Assembly (NCBI GenBank): GCA_965279315.1
Contig: OZ257145.1
Coordinates: 3,224,001-3,288,000 of the forward strand
DNA: 64,000 bases
Reading direction: 5' to 3'
Source of the DNA: JAPWJZ01 sp965279315
Lineage (GTDB): Bacteria > Pseudomonadota > Alphaproteobacteria > Micavibrionales > UBA2020
The notes beneath the pieces were generated by a model, which was given only the letters and a program-made list of their open reading frames with translations, did no database searches and had not been told where the DNA came from. The translations under genes were made by a program, and so were the position numbers. Positions 1 through 7,309 of this stretch are shown here, piece by piece (the stretch's first letter is position 1; each line of letters begins with the position of its first letter).

Positions 1-2
1 CG

Positions 3-611
3 AATGTCCGCGACGGCGCGCTGCAAAAATCGCTGGATGGCTCGCTCAAGAAACTGAAGACCGATTATGTTGACCTGCTGCTGATCCATTGGCCGGTCAA
101 GGAAACCCCGTTTGCGGAGCAGATGGAGGCATTGCAGGAAGTACAGAAAGACGGGCGTGCAAAACTGATCGGCGTATCGAATTTCACCGTGGCGCAGATG
201 AAGGAAGTGGTCGAAGGGCTCGGCGTTGACCTTGCCACCAACCAGGTCGAATACCACCCGTTCCTGTCGCAAAGCCCCGTCTATGATTACATGGTCGACC
301 ACGGCATGTTCCTGACCGCCTATTCGCCCCTTGCGCGCGGCAAGATCAATGACGAGAAAGACCTGCTGTCGCTCGCGCACAAATACAACAAGACAGTCGG
401 CCAGATCGCGCTGCGCTGGCTGGTGCAGCAGGAAGGCGTCGCCGCCATCCCGAAAGCTGCATCCGAAAAACACATGCGCGAAAATTTCCACATTTTCGAT
501 TTCACGCTGGATGAGCTGGACATGAAGATCATCCACGGCCTCGCGCGCGAAGGCGGCCGCCTGATCAACCCCGACTGGGCGCCGAAATGGGATGCGCACA
601 AGGCGGCGTAA
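3..611 (+). CDS. Aldo/keto reductase, 5' end outside window
   Basis: Partial gene open from the first bases; the true start lies upstream, and the first internal ATG (123) is not the start. The frame carries the aldo/keto reductase landmark LLLIHWP near 78-100, then KLIGVSNF and TNQVEYHPF, which are typical of the 2,5-diketo-D-gluconate reductase (DkgA/B-like) group. The family forms a cytosolic (beta/alpha)8 barrel that uses NADPH to reduce aldehydes and ketones. The conserved C-terminal IPKAASEKHMREN segment is the NADPH 2'-phosphate-binding region. The gene converges on the EamA pair with only 4 nt between stop codons. The substrate cannot be told from sequence. Confidence 0.93.
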   Translation, partial: NVRDGALQKSLDGSLKKLKTDYVDLLLIHWPVKETPFAEQMEALQEVQKDGRAKLIGVSNFTVAQMKEVVEGLGVDLATNQVEYHPFLSQSPVYDYMVDHGMFLTAYSPLARGKINDEKDLLSLAHKYNKTVGQIALRWLVQQEGVAAIPKAASEKHMRENFHIFDFTLDELDMKIIHGLAREGGRLINPDWAPKWDAHKAA

Positions 612-615
612 CCGC

Positions 616-1047
616 TTACGCCGGCCAGACCAGCAGCAGCAATGCCACGACCGACATCGCAATCGCCGCGAATTGCGTCCGGTTGAGCTTTTCCTTGAGG
701 AACACGCGCGCGAGCACAAGGCAGAGCACGGGATACATGGCGGTCATCGTCACAACCACCGCGACCGGCCCGTTATGCAGCGCGATGAAGTAAGAAAGGA
801 TGGCAAGCGCGGTCAGCGCGCTCGACATGCCGACCAGCGCCACGATCTTGACCTGAAACTGCAGGCGGAAACGCAAATAAAACAAAATCGGCAGGCTGAC
901 GCAGAAATTGCCGAGCGACTCATAAAAAATAATGCTGTGCGGCTGCAGCGTCTGCAGCGCAAGTTTCGGCAGGAAAGCCCAGAACCCCCAGACCAGCATT
1001 GCGCCGACCGCGGGCACAATCCACCTTTTGTCGGATGCCGTGATCAT
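616..1047 (-). CDS. EamA/DMT-type half transporter, second of pair
   Basis: A 143-residue, almost entirely hydrophobic protein with about five membrane segments. It contains a single EamA-type unit, recognisable from the opening VGAMLVWGFWAFLPKLALQ and the closing YPVLCLVLARVFLKEKL. Standard drug/metabolite transporters of about 300 residues contain two such units fused, so this is half a transporter. Its ATG overlaps the TGA of the upstream half in an ATGA arrangement, so the two are translationally coupled and very likely form a heterodimer in the inner membrane. Substrate unknown. Confidence 0.85.
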   Translation of the reverse strand: MITASDKRWIVPAVGAMLVWGFWAFLPKLALQTLQPHSIIFYESLGNFCVSLPILFYLRFRLQFQVKIVALVGMSSALTALAILSYFIALHNGPVAVVVTMTAMYPVLCLVLARVFLKEKLNRTQFAAIAMSVVALLLLVWPA

Positions 1048-1541
1048 CGGTCGTTCACCGCTTTGGGCAGCGCGGGTTTTGCAGGCGCATCGCTTGCCAG
1101 CACCAGCGTGATGATCGACGCAAGGCCAAGCGCGACACCCAGCCCCTGCCGCAGCGTCAGCGGATCGGGCAGGAAAACAAGCGCCAGCAGCGTCGCCACC
1201 GCCGGATAGAGCGACGAGATCATGGAGGCATAGGTGAGCGGCCCGCGCTGCAGCGCCACCAGGTAGAACACCTGTCCCAGCGTCCCGCAGGCCCCCGTCG
1301 CCATCGCCAGCAACACGCCGCGCGTGTCGAATTCGAAATCGTTCCAGAACACCATCTGCACGCCGCAGGCGGTCAGGAAAAAGAAGAAGCAGTTATAAAC
1401 GATCATGTGGAGGGGCTGCATGTTCCGCAGCAGCAGCTTCGGCAGGAAGGCCGTCAGCCCCCAGACGAAGAGGGCGACCAGCGCCGGAAAAAACCAGGCG
1501 GCATTTGAAGAAAGGACAGCTATATCCATAATTCGACGCAT
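1044..1541 (-). CDS. EamA/DMT-type half transporter, first of pair
   Basis: A 165-residue membrane protein with one EamA unit. The motif VWGLTAFLPKLLLRNMQPLHMIVYN is mirrored in the downstream partner, and the closing YPAVATLLALVFLPDPLTLRQG matches the family signature before the last helix. With the partner at 616-1047 it would rebuild a ten-helix DMT transporter. Two starts are possible, ATG at 1541 or ATG at 1529 (MDIAVLSS); neither has a clear Shine-Dalgarno sequence, so the first 4 residues are uncertain. Divergent from gpt. Confidence 0.85.
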   Translation of the reverse strand: MRRIMDIAVLSSNAAWFFPALVALFVWGLTAFLPKLLLRNMQPLHMIVYNCFFFFLTACGVQMVFWNDFEFDTRGVLLAMATGACGTLGQVFYLVALQRGPLTYASMISSLYPAVATLLALVFLPDPLTLRQGLGVALGLASIITLVLASDAPAKPALPKAVNDR

Positions 1542-1616
1542 CCCCGAGCGTGTTGAACGTTTATATCAAGGGAAGCCGTGTTTCTGTAGCGAAATTTCTC
1601 AAGCCCCGCCAAAGTC

Positions 1617-1648
1617 TTGGCTTGCACCCGCGAACAGGCGTATATAAA
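1617..1648 (+). promoter_or_regulatory. Possible sigma-70 promoter of gpt
   Basis: TTGGCT (1617) and an AT-rich TATATAAAT (1641-1649) lie about 18 nt apart, 30-60 nt upstream of the gpt start. TTGCAC at 1622 is an alternative -35 box. This is read by eye only. Confidence 0.3.
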
Positions 1649-1677
1649 TAAATTAGCACAGTCAGGAGATTACCCCC

Positions 1678-2187
1678 TTGTCCGATTCACCCGCACCGAA
1701 GCGCTTCCTTGTTTCCTGGGACCAGTTCCACCGCGACTGCAAGGCGCTGGCATGGCGTCTTGTCGAAAAGCGCAGCGACTGGAAGGGCATCATCGGCATC
1801 ACGCGCGGAGGCCTCATCCCGACCGGTCTTCTGGCGCGCGAACTGGACATCAAGCTGATCGAGAGCATCGGCATTTCCAGCTATGACGACAAAAACCAGC
1901 GCGAAGCCGTCGTCCTGAAAAACATCAATCCCGAACTCGTCGGCGACGGCGAGGGCTGGCTGGTGGTCGACGACCTCGTCGACACCGGCGGCACGGCCAA
2001 GGTCATCCGCAAGATGCTGCCCAAGGCGCATTTTGCGACCGTCTATGCGAAACCGGCGGGCGAACCGCTGGTCGATACTTATGTCACCTGGGTCAGCCAG
2101 GACACCTGGATCTATTTCCCGTGGGATATCGACTTCCAACCGGTCGAACCCATCGTGGCAGAGCGCAAACGGGTGGATTCCAAATAA
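1678..2187 (+). CDS. gpt: Xanthine phosphoribosyltransferase
   Basis: A 169-residue protein that closely follows enterobacterial Gpt. It has [25 protein letters not shown] near residues 36-60, [11 protein letters not shown] (67-76), and the PRPP-binding loop [12 protein letters not shown] (96-107), followed by [13 protein letters not shown]. The enzyme transfers the phosphoribosyl group of PRPP to xanthine and guanine for purine salvage and acts on the inner face of the membrane. The start is TTG at 1678, preceded by AGGAG at about 1663. About 57 nt separate it from the downstream cytochrome gene, so the two may be cotranscribed. Confidence 0.95.
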   Translation: MSDSPAPKRFLVSWDQFHRDCKALAWRLVEKRSDWKGIIGITRGGLIPTGLLARELDIKLIESIGISSYDDKNQREAVVLKNINPELVGDGEGWLVVDDLVDTGGTAKVIRKMLPKAHFATVYAKPAGEPLVDTYVTWVSQDTWIYFPWDIDFQPVEPIVAERKRVDSK

Positions 2188-2244
2188 GAAACGCGATAAA
2201 TTGATACCCAAGAAAAAAGAACAATAAAAAAGGACTGTCTTTCC

Positions 2245-2754
2245 ATGAGCATGGAATTCAACAAAATACTCGCGGCTCTCCTCTGCGCCGGCATCATCGC
2301 CATGCTGGGGGGCTTTGTCGCGCACAAGCTGTACCATCCGCACCATCTTGAAAAAGACGCGTTCGAAATCGTCGCGGCGGAAGGCGGCGGCGGCGGCCCT
2401 GCGGCGGCGGAACAGACCGAACCCGAAGCGATCGACGTCGCGGCGGCGGATGTGGCCAAGGGCGAAAAGCTCGCGAAAGTCTGCGCCTCCTGCCACAGCT
2501 TTGAAAGCGGCGGCCCCAACAAGGTCGGCCCGAACCTTTTCGGCGTTCTCGGCGGCCCTCATGCGCACAAGGATGATTTCGCCTATTCCGATGCGATGAA
2601 GGCAGAGCACGGCAAGAAATGGGATTACGACGCGCTGAACAAATTCCTGTGGAGCCCCAAGAAAGCGATCCCGGGCACGAAGATGACCTTCCTCGGCATC
2701 AAGAAGCCGGAAGACCGCGCCGCCGTCATCAAATGGCTTGAAACGCAGAAGTAA
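2245..2754 (+). CDS. Membrane-anchored class I cytochrome c (CycM-like)
   Basis: A 169-residue protein. Residues 8-28 form an uncleaved signal anchor, followed by an Ala/Gly/Glu-rich linker. A class I cytochrome c domain starts around residue 70, with the heme motif CASCH at 80-84 and GPNLFGVLG behind it. The likely axial methionine is in PGTKMTF (Met147). This matches the membrane-bound cytochrome c552 (CycM) type of alphaproteobacteria, which carries electrons from the bc1 complex to aa3 oxidase at the periplasmic face. The assignment to CycM rather than another c552 rests on the architecture. A strong terminator follows. Confidence 0.92.
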   Translation: MSMEFNKILAALLCAGIIAMLGGFVAHKLYHPHHLEKDAFEIVAAEGGGGGPAAAEQTEPEAIDVAAADVAKGEKLAKVCASCHSFESGGPNKVGPNLFGVLGGPHAHKDDFAYSDAMKAEHGKKWDYDALNKFLWSPKKAIPGTKMTFLGIKKPEDRAAVIKWLETQK

Positions 2755-2778
2755 GCGTTTCGCGAGACCTAAAAAAAT

Positions 2779-2812
2779 CAGCCCCCGTTCTCAAGCGGGG
2801 GCTGTTTTTTTT
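2779..2812 (+). terminator. Rho-independent terminator after cytochrome gene
   Basis: An 8-bp perfect stem AGCCCCCG/CGGGGGCT with an 8-nt loop, followed by a run of eight T. An A-run precedes it, so it may act in both directions. Confidence 0.9.
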
Positions 2813-2887
2813 ATGGCCGGTGGTGTGTGGGGCGCCGGCCGTCGGGGTTTTTCAGGGGGGTGTGGTGGGCAGGGATCAAATTCGGGT

Positions 2888-3094
2888 TCAGATATATTTG
2901 TGATACGGCCCTTCGACATCGCGGTCGGTGACAAGGCAGCCGGTTTCATATTTCACCTTGCGGGCGGCATCGAATTCGGACACGGCGAAAACCACATAGG
3001 GCAGTTTCTTGCCGTCGATTTCGAGGTTGACGGTGTAGTAGCCGCCTTTGGTGGTTTGCAGGGCCTCGTGTGACTGCTCGGTATCGTTTTGCAT
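2888..3094 (-). CDS. Small hypothetical protein (68 aa)
   Basis: A short soluble protein beginning MQNDTEQSHEAL and containing GGYYTVNLEIDGKKLPYVVFAVSEFDAARK, a pattern that could form a small beta sheet followed by a helix. The start at 3094 is chosen over an upstream ATG because AGGAGA sits directly in front of it, about 8 nt away. No family recognised. It is monocistronic between the cytochrome terminator and an upstream 170-nt spacer in which nothing else is seen. Confidence 0.7.
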   Translation of the reverse strand: MQNDTEQSHEALQTTKGGYYTVNLEIDGKKLPYVVFAVSEFDAARKVKYETGCLVTDRDVEGPYHKYI

Positions 3095-3269
3095 AAGCAA
3101 TTCTCCTGTTAAATATACCACGGAGGTGATGCTGCGGTTCCCTGACCACCCCTTCGTATATCTAGCCATGCATGGATTATGCCAAATGTATTTACAAGCC
3201 AGTACAATGGCTTACACAAGAACGGCAGGGTGAGAAAGTTTTCCCCCTACCCCGGCTTGCCGGGCAAAA

Positions 3270-4028
3270 TCAGCCGCAGAAGACCTGTTTGTTCACCCGC
3301 TTCACCTTGAACACATGGCGGATGTTGTGCTCCCCGTCCTTGATGTCGATACGCCCGCGCGCGATTGCGGAATCGACCGCCCCCATAGTGATCGTGCCGG
3401 TCAGCGGCTGGCAGGCCTTGTTGTTCGCACAATCCAGTATCTGGCCATGCCCGCGTTCGGGTTTTCCATCGGCCTGAAATACTGCGGTCGACGTATTGTC
3501 GCGCTCCGCGATGCTGTCATAGACATGCGCCGTGATGCCGTTATCGAGCGTGATCATATACGCCGCACCATCCCATGGCGCGCAGGAGCGTTCCAGCGTG
3601 CCGCCGATCACCATGCCGCCCCGTGCAGCTGGCGTTGCGGCGGTTACAGCGCCGGGTGAAACACCCAGCGCCGCCGTCACGGCCTTCATATTATCCTGGA
3701 TTTCATTGCCGTTTTCATCCTGCAGCAGCAGCGAACCGGAGGGATGCACCGACCCCAGATACAGCCAGCGCTGCCCCGCCGTGAAGCGGATATCGCAGCT
3801 GCTGCCCTCATACGGCGCTTCGACCTCCTCCCCTTCCGTCGCGCCGCGCACAACCTGTTCGACAACAAGCGTGGCCTGCCCGTTTTCAACCGTGCGCACC
3901 GTGCCAATGAAGGCCTGCCGCGCATCCTTCAGGCTCTCGGCCAATGGCCGCTGCTGGTACTTGCAGGCCCCCGCAGACCCCGTAAAGGCAATGAAAAGAA
4001 CCACAACCGACAGCGCACGAAACAGCAT
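3270..4028 (-). CDS. Secreted protein, possibly TIMP/netrin-like fold
   Basis: A 252-residue protein with a clear signal peptide (MLFRALSVVVLFIAFTGSAGA) and a Cys right after the cleavage region. The pattern C...AESLKDARQAFIGTV, then a TLVVEQVVRGA strand, then SSCDIRFTAGQRWLYLGS, resembles bacterial NTR/TIMP-like secreted domains, but this is a weak resemblance. Further cysteines (RSC, LDC, KAC, FC) suggest disulphides in the periplasm. The start at 4028 is chosen because GGGGAGG precedes it and the signal peptide begins there. Its promoter region borders the tRNA-Ser gene. Function unknown. Confidence 0.7.
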   Translation of the reverse strand: MLFRALSVVVLFIAFTGSAGACKYQQRPLAESLKDARQAFIGTVRTVENGQATLVVEQVVRGATEGEEVEAPYEGSSCDIRFTAGQRWLYLGSVHPSGSLLLQDENGNEIQDNMKAVTAALGVSPGAVTAATPAARGGMVIGGTLERSCAPWDGAAYMITLDNGITAHVYDSIAERDNTSTAVFQADGKPERGHGQILDCANNKACQPLTGTITMGAVDSAIARGRIDIKDGEHNIRHVFKVKRVNKQVFCG

Positions 4029-4158
4029 GAAAACCTCCCCTGATTGCCCAAGATTAGACGATGGCCGCCCGAAATTCCTTGGAATCCTTGAAAAACCTTC
4101 CAAAAACAAAGGCTTTACCGGAATCGACACTTTCTGCTACATTTCCGGCCTATCGAGA

Positions 4159-4248
4159 GGACAGGTGGCCGAGCGGTTGAAGGCGCTAGTCTCGAAAACT
4201 AGTATAGGTGTAAGCCTATCGAGGGTTCGAATCCCTCCCTGTCCGCCA
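4159..4248 (+). tRNA. tRNA-Ser(CGA)
   Basis: A complete class II tRNA: acceptor stem GGACAGG/CCTGTCC, D arm GTGGCCGAGCGGTTGAAGGC, anticodon stem CTAGT/ACTAG around loop CTCGAAA (anticodon CGA), long variable arm with stem ATAGG/CCTAT, and T arm GAGGG-TTCGAAT-CCCTC. The discriminator is G and CCA is encoded at 4246-4248. It reads UCG codons. Its 3' part is repeated at 6078 and 12018, which marks it as the integration site of two small islands. Confidence 0.97.
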
Positions 4249-4349
4249 CTTCTTATTGTATTTTCAGCGTTATTTTTCAGGGGCTTTAGGTGCCGCTAGT
4301 TCCAAAAACTAGTGCGTCCATTTCGGGCTTATAATTCAGCAAGACAGCC

Positions 4350-4371
4350 CTTACACACTTCTTACACACTT
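4350..4371. repeat. Tandem CTTACACACTT repeats, island A left
   Basis: Two adjacent copies of CTTACACACTT (4350-4360 and 4361-4371). The same 10-11-mer recurs at 6006 and 6018 (inner right end of A), 6243 (inner left end of B) and, with one change, 11958 (inner right end of B). Placement just inside each att copy suggests arm-type binding sites for a tyrosine recombinase. That role is inferred. Confidence 0.7.
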
Positions 4372-4528
4372 TTTTGCTGCAAAAGTCTTGTACGCTTGGC
4401 GCTAATTGATACCGAGATCTTTTACAATTTGAGCTTCCGCAATGACTCTTACTAAGAAAGCGAGGGTCTCGGGAGTCGCCGGTTGCAAAAGGAAATCCCC
4501 GTGCCAAGCAAAGGACGCGCAGCATCGC

Positions 4529-4561
4529 CGTTAAGAAAGCGCCGAAGGCGCTTTCTTAACG
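4529..4561. repeat. Perfect 15-bp inverted repeat
   Basis: CGTTAAGAAAGCGCC, loop GAA, GGCGCTTTCTTAACG. No T-run follows, so it is not a standard terminator for either strand. It is followed by a TTTACTCCGACCCCTTTGA motif with a near copy at 12204-12222. Confidence 0.8.
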
Positions 4562-4594
4562 AGATCAATTTACTCCGACCCCTTTGAATTAAAA

Positions 4595-5215
4595 TTAAGT
4601 ATTCTGTCCCCCGAATTCCAAGTTCCCCTTACCACCATTGTTCCATGACACCTTGCATTGATTTAAGAACTCTGAACTCAAGGCAGAAACGGATTCTATA
4701 GCCTTTAAATCCTCATTCTGCTGTATTAATTCTCTTTGCATTAAACGATGCATCAGTATTTTTCTTTCAAGTTGGGGATCATTGGGGTCCATACTCTCAA
4801 TTTCTTGAGCATACAAATCGACAGAGTCAGTTGCGTAAGCCGCAGCTTGGACAATTTTTTCCGCATCACTTTCAAGTAAGTAGTCTAAAAGAGCACAAAC
4901 GGCAAAACAGGCGTCCTGCGCCGATGTCAGATAAATAGAATCAAACTTACCTGAATCAGGGGCAACGGACTCGCAGGATGTTGTTAAGCTTTTTATTTCT
5001 TGGGGGCTTAGTGCTTGGTCGTCAAGAAAAGCCCAAATTCCATTTAGAGCCTTGCGAACTTGAGCAAAGTCTCCCCATCCAGAATCTCGCTCGAATGCCA
5101 AGTAATTCGGCAACAGTCTCTCGCAGCATAGGACACCAAATGCGAGTTGCCGCTTACTATCAAGCTTTTCCAATCTTTGTTTTAAAGATAAACTATCAAA
5201 TGCAGGCATAGACAT
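4595..5215 (-). CDS. DUF416 (YjaG-like) protein, candidate immunity gene
   Basis: A 206-residue soluble, helical, acidic protein. LKQRLEKLDSKRQLAFGVLCCERLLPNY..F....GWGDFAQVRKALNGIW and the later DSIYLTSAQDACFAVCALLDYLL follow the DUF416/YjaG family along the whole length. Biochemical function of the family is unknown to me. It starts 16 nt after the stop of a broken secreted deaminase-like toxin gene on the same strand, which is the usual spacing of a toxin and its immunity gene; that role is an inference. A GGAG lies about 10 nt before the ATG at 5215. Visibly richer in A+T than the chromosomal genes on either side, consistent with being island cargo. Confidence 0.8.
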   Translation of the reverse strand: MSMPAFDSLSLKQRLEKLDSKRQLAFGVLCCERLLPNYLAFERDSGWGDFAQVRKALNGIWAFLDDQALSPQEIKSLTTSCESVAPDSGKFDSIYLTSAQDACFAVCALLDYLLESDAEKIVQAAAYATDSVDLYAQEIESMDPNDPQLERKILMHRLMQRELIQQNEDLKAIESVSALSSEFLNQCKVSWNNGGKGNLEFGGQNT

Positions 5216-5231
5216 AGTTTGGAGTACTCCA

Positions 5232-5553
5232 TCACTTTAAGGGATTTAGAGGCTTGATACCTTGCTCCTGCAAGGTGCTGGCACAGGAGGGGCATATGGG
5301 GCGACTCGCTGCCGTGCCTGTCGGCGTAAGGCCCATTTCCCGCGCAGCATTGACACCAGTTGTTTCAGCGTGACCAACGCCAACGCCTTCGACCTCGTTC
5401 GCGCCTATCCACGCCCGTGCCGGTGATCGTGCCGGTGGCCGGTTTTGAATTCTCGATCTTGGCCTTAACATCGTTCGCCGATGCGGCGTGTGGGAGGCAC
5501 AGCAGCACAACCCCCGTCAGTAACGTCATAAATAAAAAGTGACGTGGATACAT
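5232..5553 (-). pseudogene. Frameshifted secreted deaminase-like toxin remnant
   Basis: The 5' part encodes a good signal peptide (MYPRHFLFMTLLTGVVLLC...ASA) followed by NDVKAKIENSKPATGTITGTG. The frame then runs into a stop at 5365, while the alternative frame continues with VGVGHAETTGVNAARE and RPICPSCASTLQEQGI to a stop at 5232. HAE followed by PxCPxC is the zinc-binding signature of nucleic-acid deaminase toxin domains found at the C termini of polymorphic toxins. A one-step frameshift around 5405-5440 joins the two. The product would be only about 100 residues, so the gene may also have lost its central part. Confidence 0.6.
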
Positions 5554-5647
5554 AGAAACATCCCGCATAATATTTGTTTTATAACAGATAATGATTAACC
5601 GTGTGTTAGCCTTGACTTGTCCCGCTTTAAGGGATTATGGATAGTTG

Positions 5648-5995
5648 ATGCCACGCAAACTCGGCTACTTTATGGCAAGAGAGGGCAGGTCAGAAACATC
5701 CCCTTTTGGGATTTCTCGGTTGCCTGTTCTAGCTGCATGGAATTTGTTCAGTGACGTTTCTGCATCCTTTCCACAAGGCAAATCGACGTTTAGAAGAATT
5801 GATAAGAAGTTTCCCAAAATCTACGAAAAAATGTTCTGGGGAAATAATTTGCCCTCAGTTGCGCCCAAGGGAAAAAGCTATGAACCCATTTGGTCTACAA
5901 CCGAACTCAAGGCGATAGCACGATTAATGAGTTGTGGCCTCGATCTCTTTGCCAAAAGCACCAAAGACTGGCCTAACACAAAGGCCGCTAAATAA
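5648..5995 (+). CDS. Hypothetical island protein (115 aa)
   Basis: A small basic soluble protein, MPRKLGYFMAREGRSETSPFGISRL and RRIDKKFPKIYEKMFWGNNLP, with no family I recognise. ATG at 5648 is preferred to the TTG just before it. AAGGGA lies about 15 nt upstream, which is rather far. AT-rich coding sequence like the rest of island A. It could be a degraded or very small cargo gene; coding potential is moderate. Confidence 0.5.
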   Translation: MPRKLGYFMAREGRSETSPFGISRLPVLAAWNLFSDVSASFPQGKSTFRRIDKKFPKIYEKMFWGNNLPSVAPKGKSYEPIWSTTELKAIARLMSCGLDLFAKSTKDWPNTKAAK

Positions 5996-6005
5996 GCCTT
6001 GATCT

Positions 6006-6027
6006 CTTACACACTTTCTTACACACT
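6006..6027. repeat. CTTACACACT repeats, island A right
   Basis: CTTACACACTT at 6006-6016 and CTTACACACT at 6018-6027, about 50 nt before the tRNA 3' copy. Counterpart of the pair at 4350-4371. Confidence 0.7.
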
Positions 6028-6077
6028 CTGAGAAAGACAGAAAAAGATCGTTATAACTCAATAGGATAATTTGCCAT

Positions 6078-6141
6078 GCTAGTCTCGAAAACTAGTATAG
6101 GTGTAAGCCTATCGAGGGTTCGAATCCCTCCCTGTCCGCCA
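6078..6141 (+). repeat. tRNA-Ser 3' copy (att site between islands A and B)
   Basis: Identical over 64 nt to 4185-4248 of the tRNA-Ser gene, from the 5' side of the anticodon stem through the encoded CCA. It lacks the acceptor 5' strand and D arm, so it is not a functional tRNA. Homology to the sequence after the intact tRNA continues for about another 110 nt, because both are left ends of related elements. Confidence 0.93.
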
Positions 6142-6608
6142 TTTCTTATTGTATTTTCAGCGTTATTTTTCAGGCACTTTAGGTGGCACTAGTTCCAAAA
6201 ACTAGCGCGTGCATTTCTGCCTGATAATTCAGCCAGATAGCACTTACACATTTTTAGCTGCACATTTTGAGGCGTAAAGACGTTCGAATTGGGGTTTCTT
6301 CTCGCTTGGTATATTATGCTTACCGGCTTGATCTTACTTATAACCTCCGCCTAACTAGCTAGGCCTGCTCGAGGGTCAGATTTTCTCTCTGCCCGGCCCA
6401 GTGGCAAGATCACGGCGCAGCCTAAAATTAGCACTTGCGCCCTTCGATTATCCATATTAAAATGCGCCCTATGCAAAAGTTGAGTGCGCGCTACGGCAGT
6501 GCGGTTTTGGTTTAAGTTTCCCGCCTGCTCTCAAAAGCACAACCCGCAAAACCCTTGTGTTGAACATGCCGCTTCTCTTTTTAAGAGCGGCGAATGAGGA
6601 GGTTGCAC
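6142..6608. other. Non-coding left end of island B
   Basis: No gene seen. Contains the left-end homology to island A, the anticodon-mimic hairpin (6189-6205), a TTACACA repeat at 6243, and a GCCGCT...AGCGGC inverted repeat near 6569-6592 just before the next gene. A stretch near 6350-6400 (CTCGAGGGTCAGATTTT) weakly recalls a decayed tRNA T arm. Confidence 0.6.
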
Positions 6609-7133
6609 ATGACTGACCAAAATCCGGATAAAATTGCAGACGCCCACACCGAATATTTTTTCAACGCCTACCACAACTGCCAAAGTCTTCAGGATGTTGA
6701 CAGGCTATTTGACACACTGAGGGTCACGCTTACGACACCCGTCTTCGATGCGATTATCGACAGGGTCGAGACTCAACTATCTCATGACCTGAGGAACCCG
6801 CATCCGGAGGTGAAGCGAGCCATGCAGAACATGGTCGCCATCGCCGATCTGCCCGAGCTCGCACGGAGTCTCAAGGAGACTTTCGCCTTGAAGCTCTACG
6901 CGGAAGAAGTCTCCTTTGAGCCGCAATTGCGCCTGCTGTCTAAAATTGCCGATTTCAAGGGAGAAAATGCCTCGCCCGAGATGAAGGTTTTCGCGCAAGA
7001 AGCTGCGACATTGAAAGCCGAGCAGCTCGGCCAACCTGTGGAACAGGCGCGCCTGCTTCTTGCCGTCAATAAAAAAATCCTGGCGGCACAACCATCCGCC
7101 AAGCAAAGTCCAAAGCCTGGCAACGCCCCGTGA
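6609..7133 (+). CDS. Hypothetical soluble protein (174 aa)
   Basis: A helical, mildly acidic protein beginning MTDQNPDKIADAHTEYFFNAY. A central stretch reads HPEVKRAMQNMVAIADLPELARSLKETFALKLYAEEV. No signal peptide, membrane segment or known domain. The ATG at 6609 is chosen over that at 6594 because AGGAGG (6597-6602) lies 6 nt before it. A strong bidirectional terminator follows, separating it from tamB, which converges on it. Function unknown. Confidence 0.75.
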   Translation: MTDQNPDKIADAHTEYFFNAYHNCQSLQDVDRLFDTLRVTLTTPVFDAIIDRVETQLSHDLRNPHPEVKRAMQNMVAIADLPELARSLKETFALKLYAEEVSFEPQLRLLSKIADFKGENASPEMKVFAQEAATLKAEQLGQPVEQARLLLAVNKKILAAQPSAKQSPKPGNAP

Positions 7134-7154
7134 TGGTTAAGTCAAGCGCTTGCG

Positions 7155-7188
7155 AAAAACCCCGGTCAGTTTGCTGACCGGGGTTTTT
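7155..7188. terminator. Bidirectional rho-independent terminator
   Basis: A 15-bp perfect inverted repeat AAAAACCCCGGTCAG-TTTG-CTGACCGGGGTTTTT, with A and T runs on both sides. It serves the 6609-7133 gene on the plus strand and lies 120 nt past the tamB stop on the minus strand. Confidence 0.95.
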
Positions 7189-7309
7189 AATTTTTTCATT
7201 CAGGTTAGTGCAGTAAATTCGTGGGCGCGGCTTAAGGCCAGAGATAAAAAGCAGCACCGCGATACAGTACATGGATCGGCAAAATGCTTGGCGTGCAACA
7301 TGGGGTTCT

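Larger units (their letters stand above)
4249..4594. other. Non-coding left end of island A
   Basis: No credible gene. The first 110 nt or so are homologous to 6142-6250 at the left end of island B. It holds a CTAGT-TCCAAAA-ACTAG hairpin (4296-4312) that mimics the tRNA anticodon stem-loop, the TTACACA repeats at 4350-4371, and a 15-bp inverted repeat at 4529-4561. Confidence 0.7.
4249..6077. mobile_element. Island A: integrase-less element at tRNA-Ser
   Basis: A 1.8-kb segment between the intact tRNA and the second 64-bp tRNA 3' copy (6078-6141). Inside its left end lie tandem CTTACACACTT repeats (4350-4371). Inside its right end lie the same repeats (6006-6027). These look like arm-type recombinase sites. 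Cargo: DUF416 gene, deaminase-toxin remnant and an unknown gene, all visibly richer in A+T than the flanking chromosome. No recombinase is present, so movement, if any, would need an integrase in trans. Confidence 0.75.

Noticed and set aside
1687..2610. Long open frame opposite gpt and the cytochrome gene
   Set aside because: Antisense shadow of two well-identified genes; Arg/Ala/Asp-rich composition with no domain.
4286..4525. 79-codon minus frame in the left end of island A
   Set aside because: Runs across att-proximal repeats, no ribosome site, no similarity; treated as non-coding.
4529..4561. 15-bp inverted repeat as a transcription terminator
   Set aside because: No T-run follows on either strand, so it is listed as a repeat only.
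6330..6400. Possible decayed tRNA in the left end of island B
   Set aside because: Only a T-arm-like stretch (CTCGAGGGTCAGATTTT) is suggestive; no cloverleaf can be drawn.
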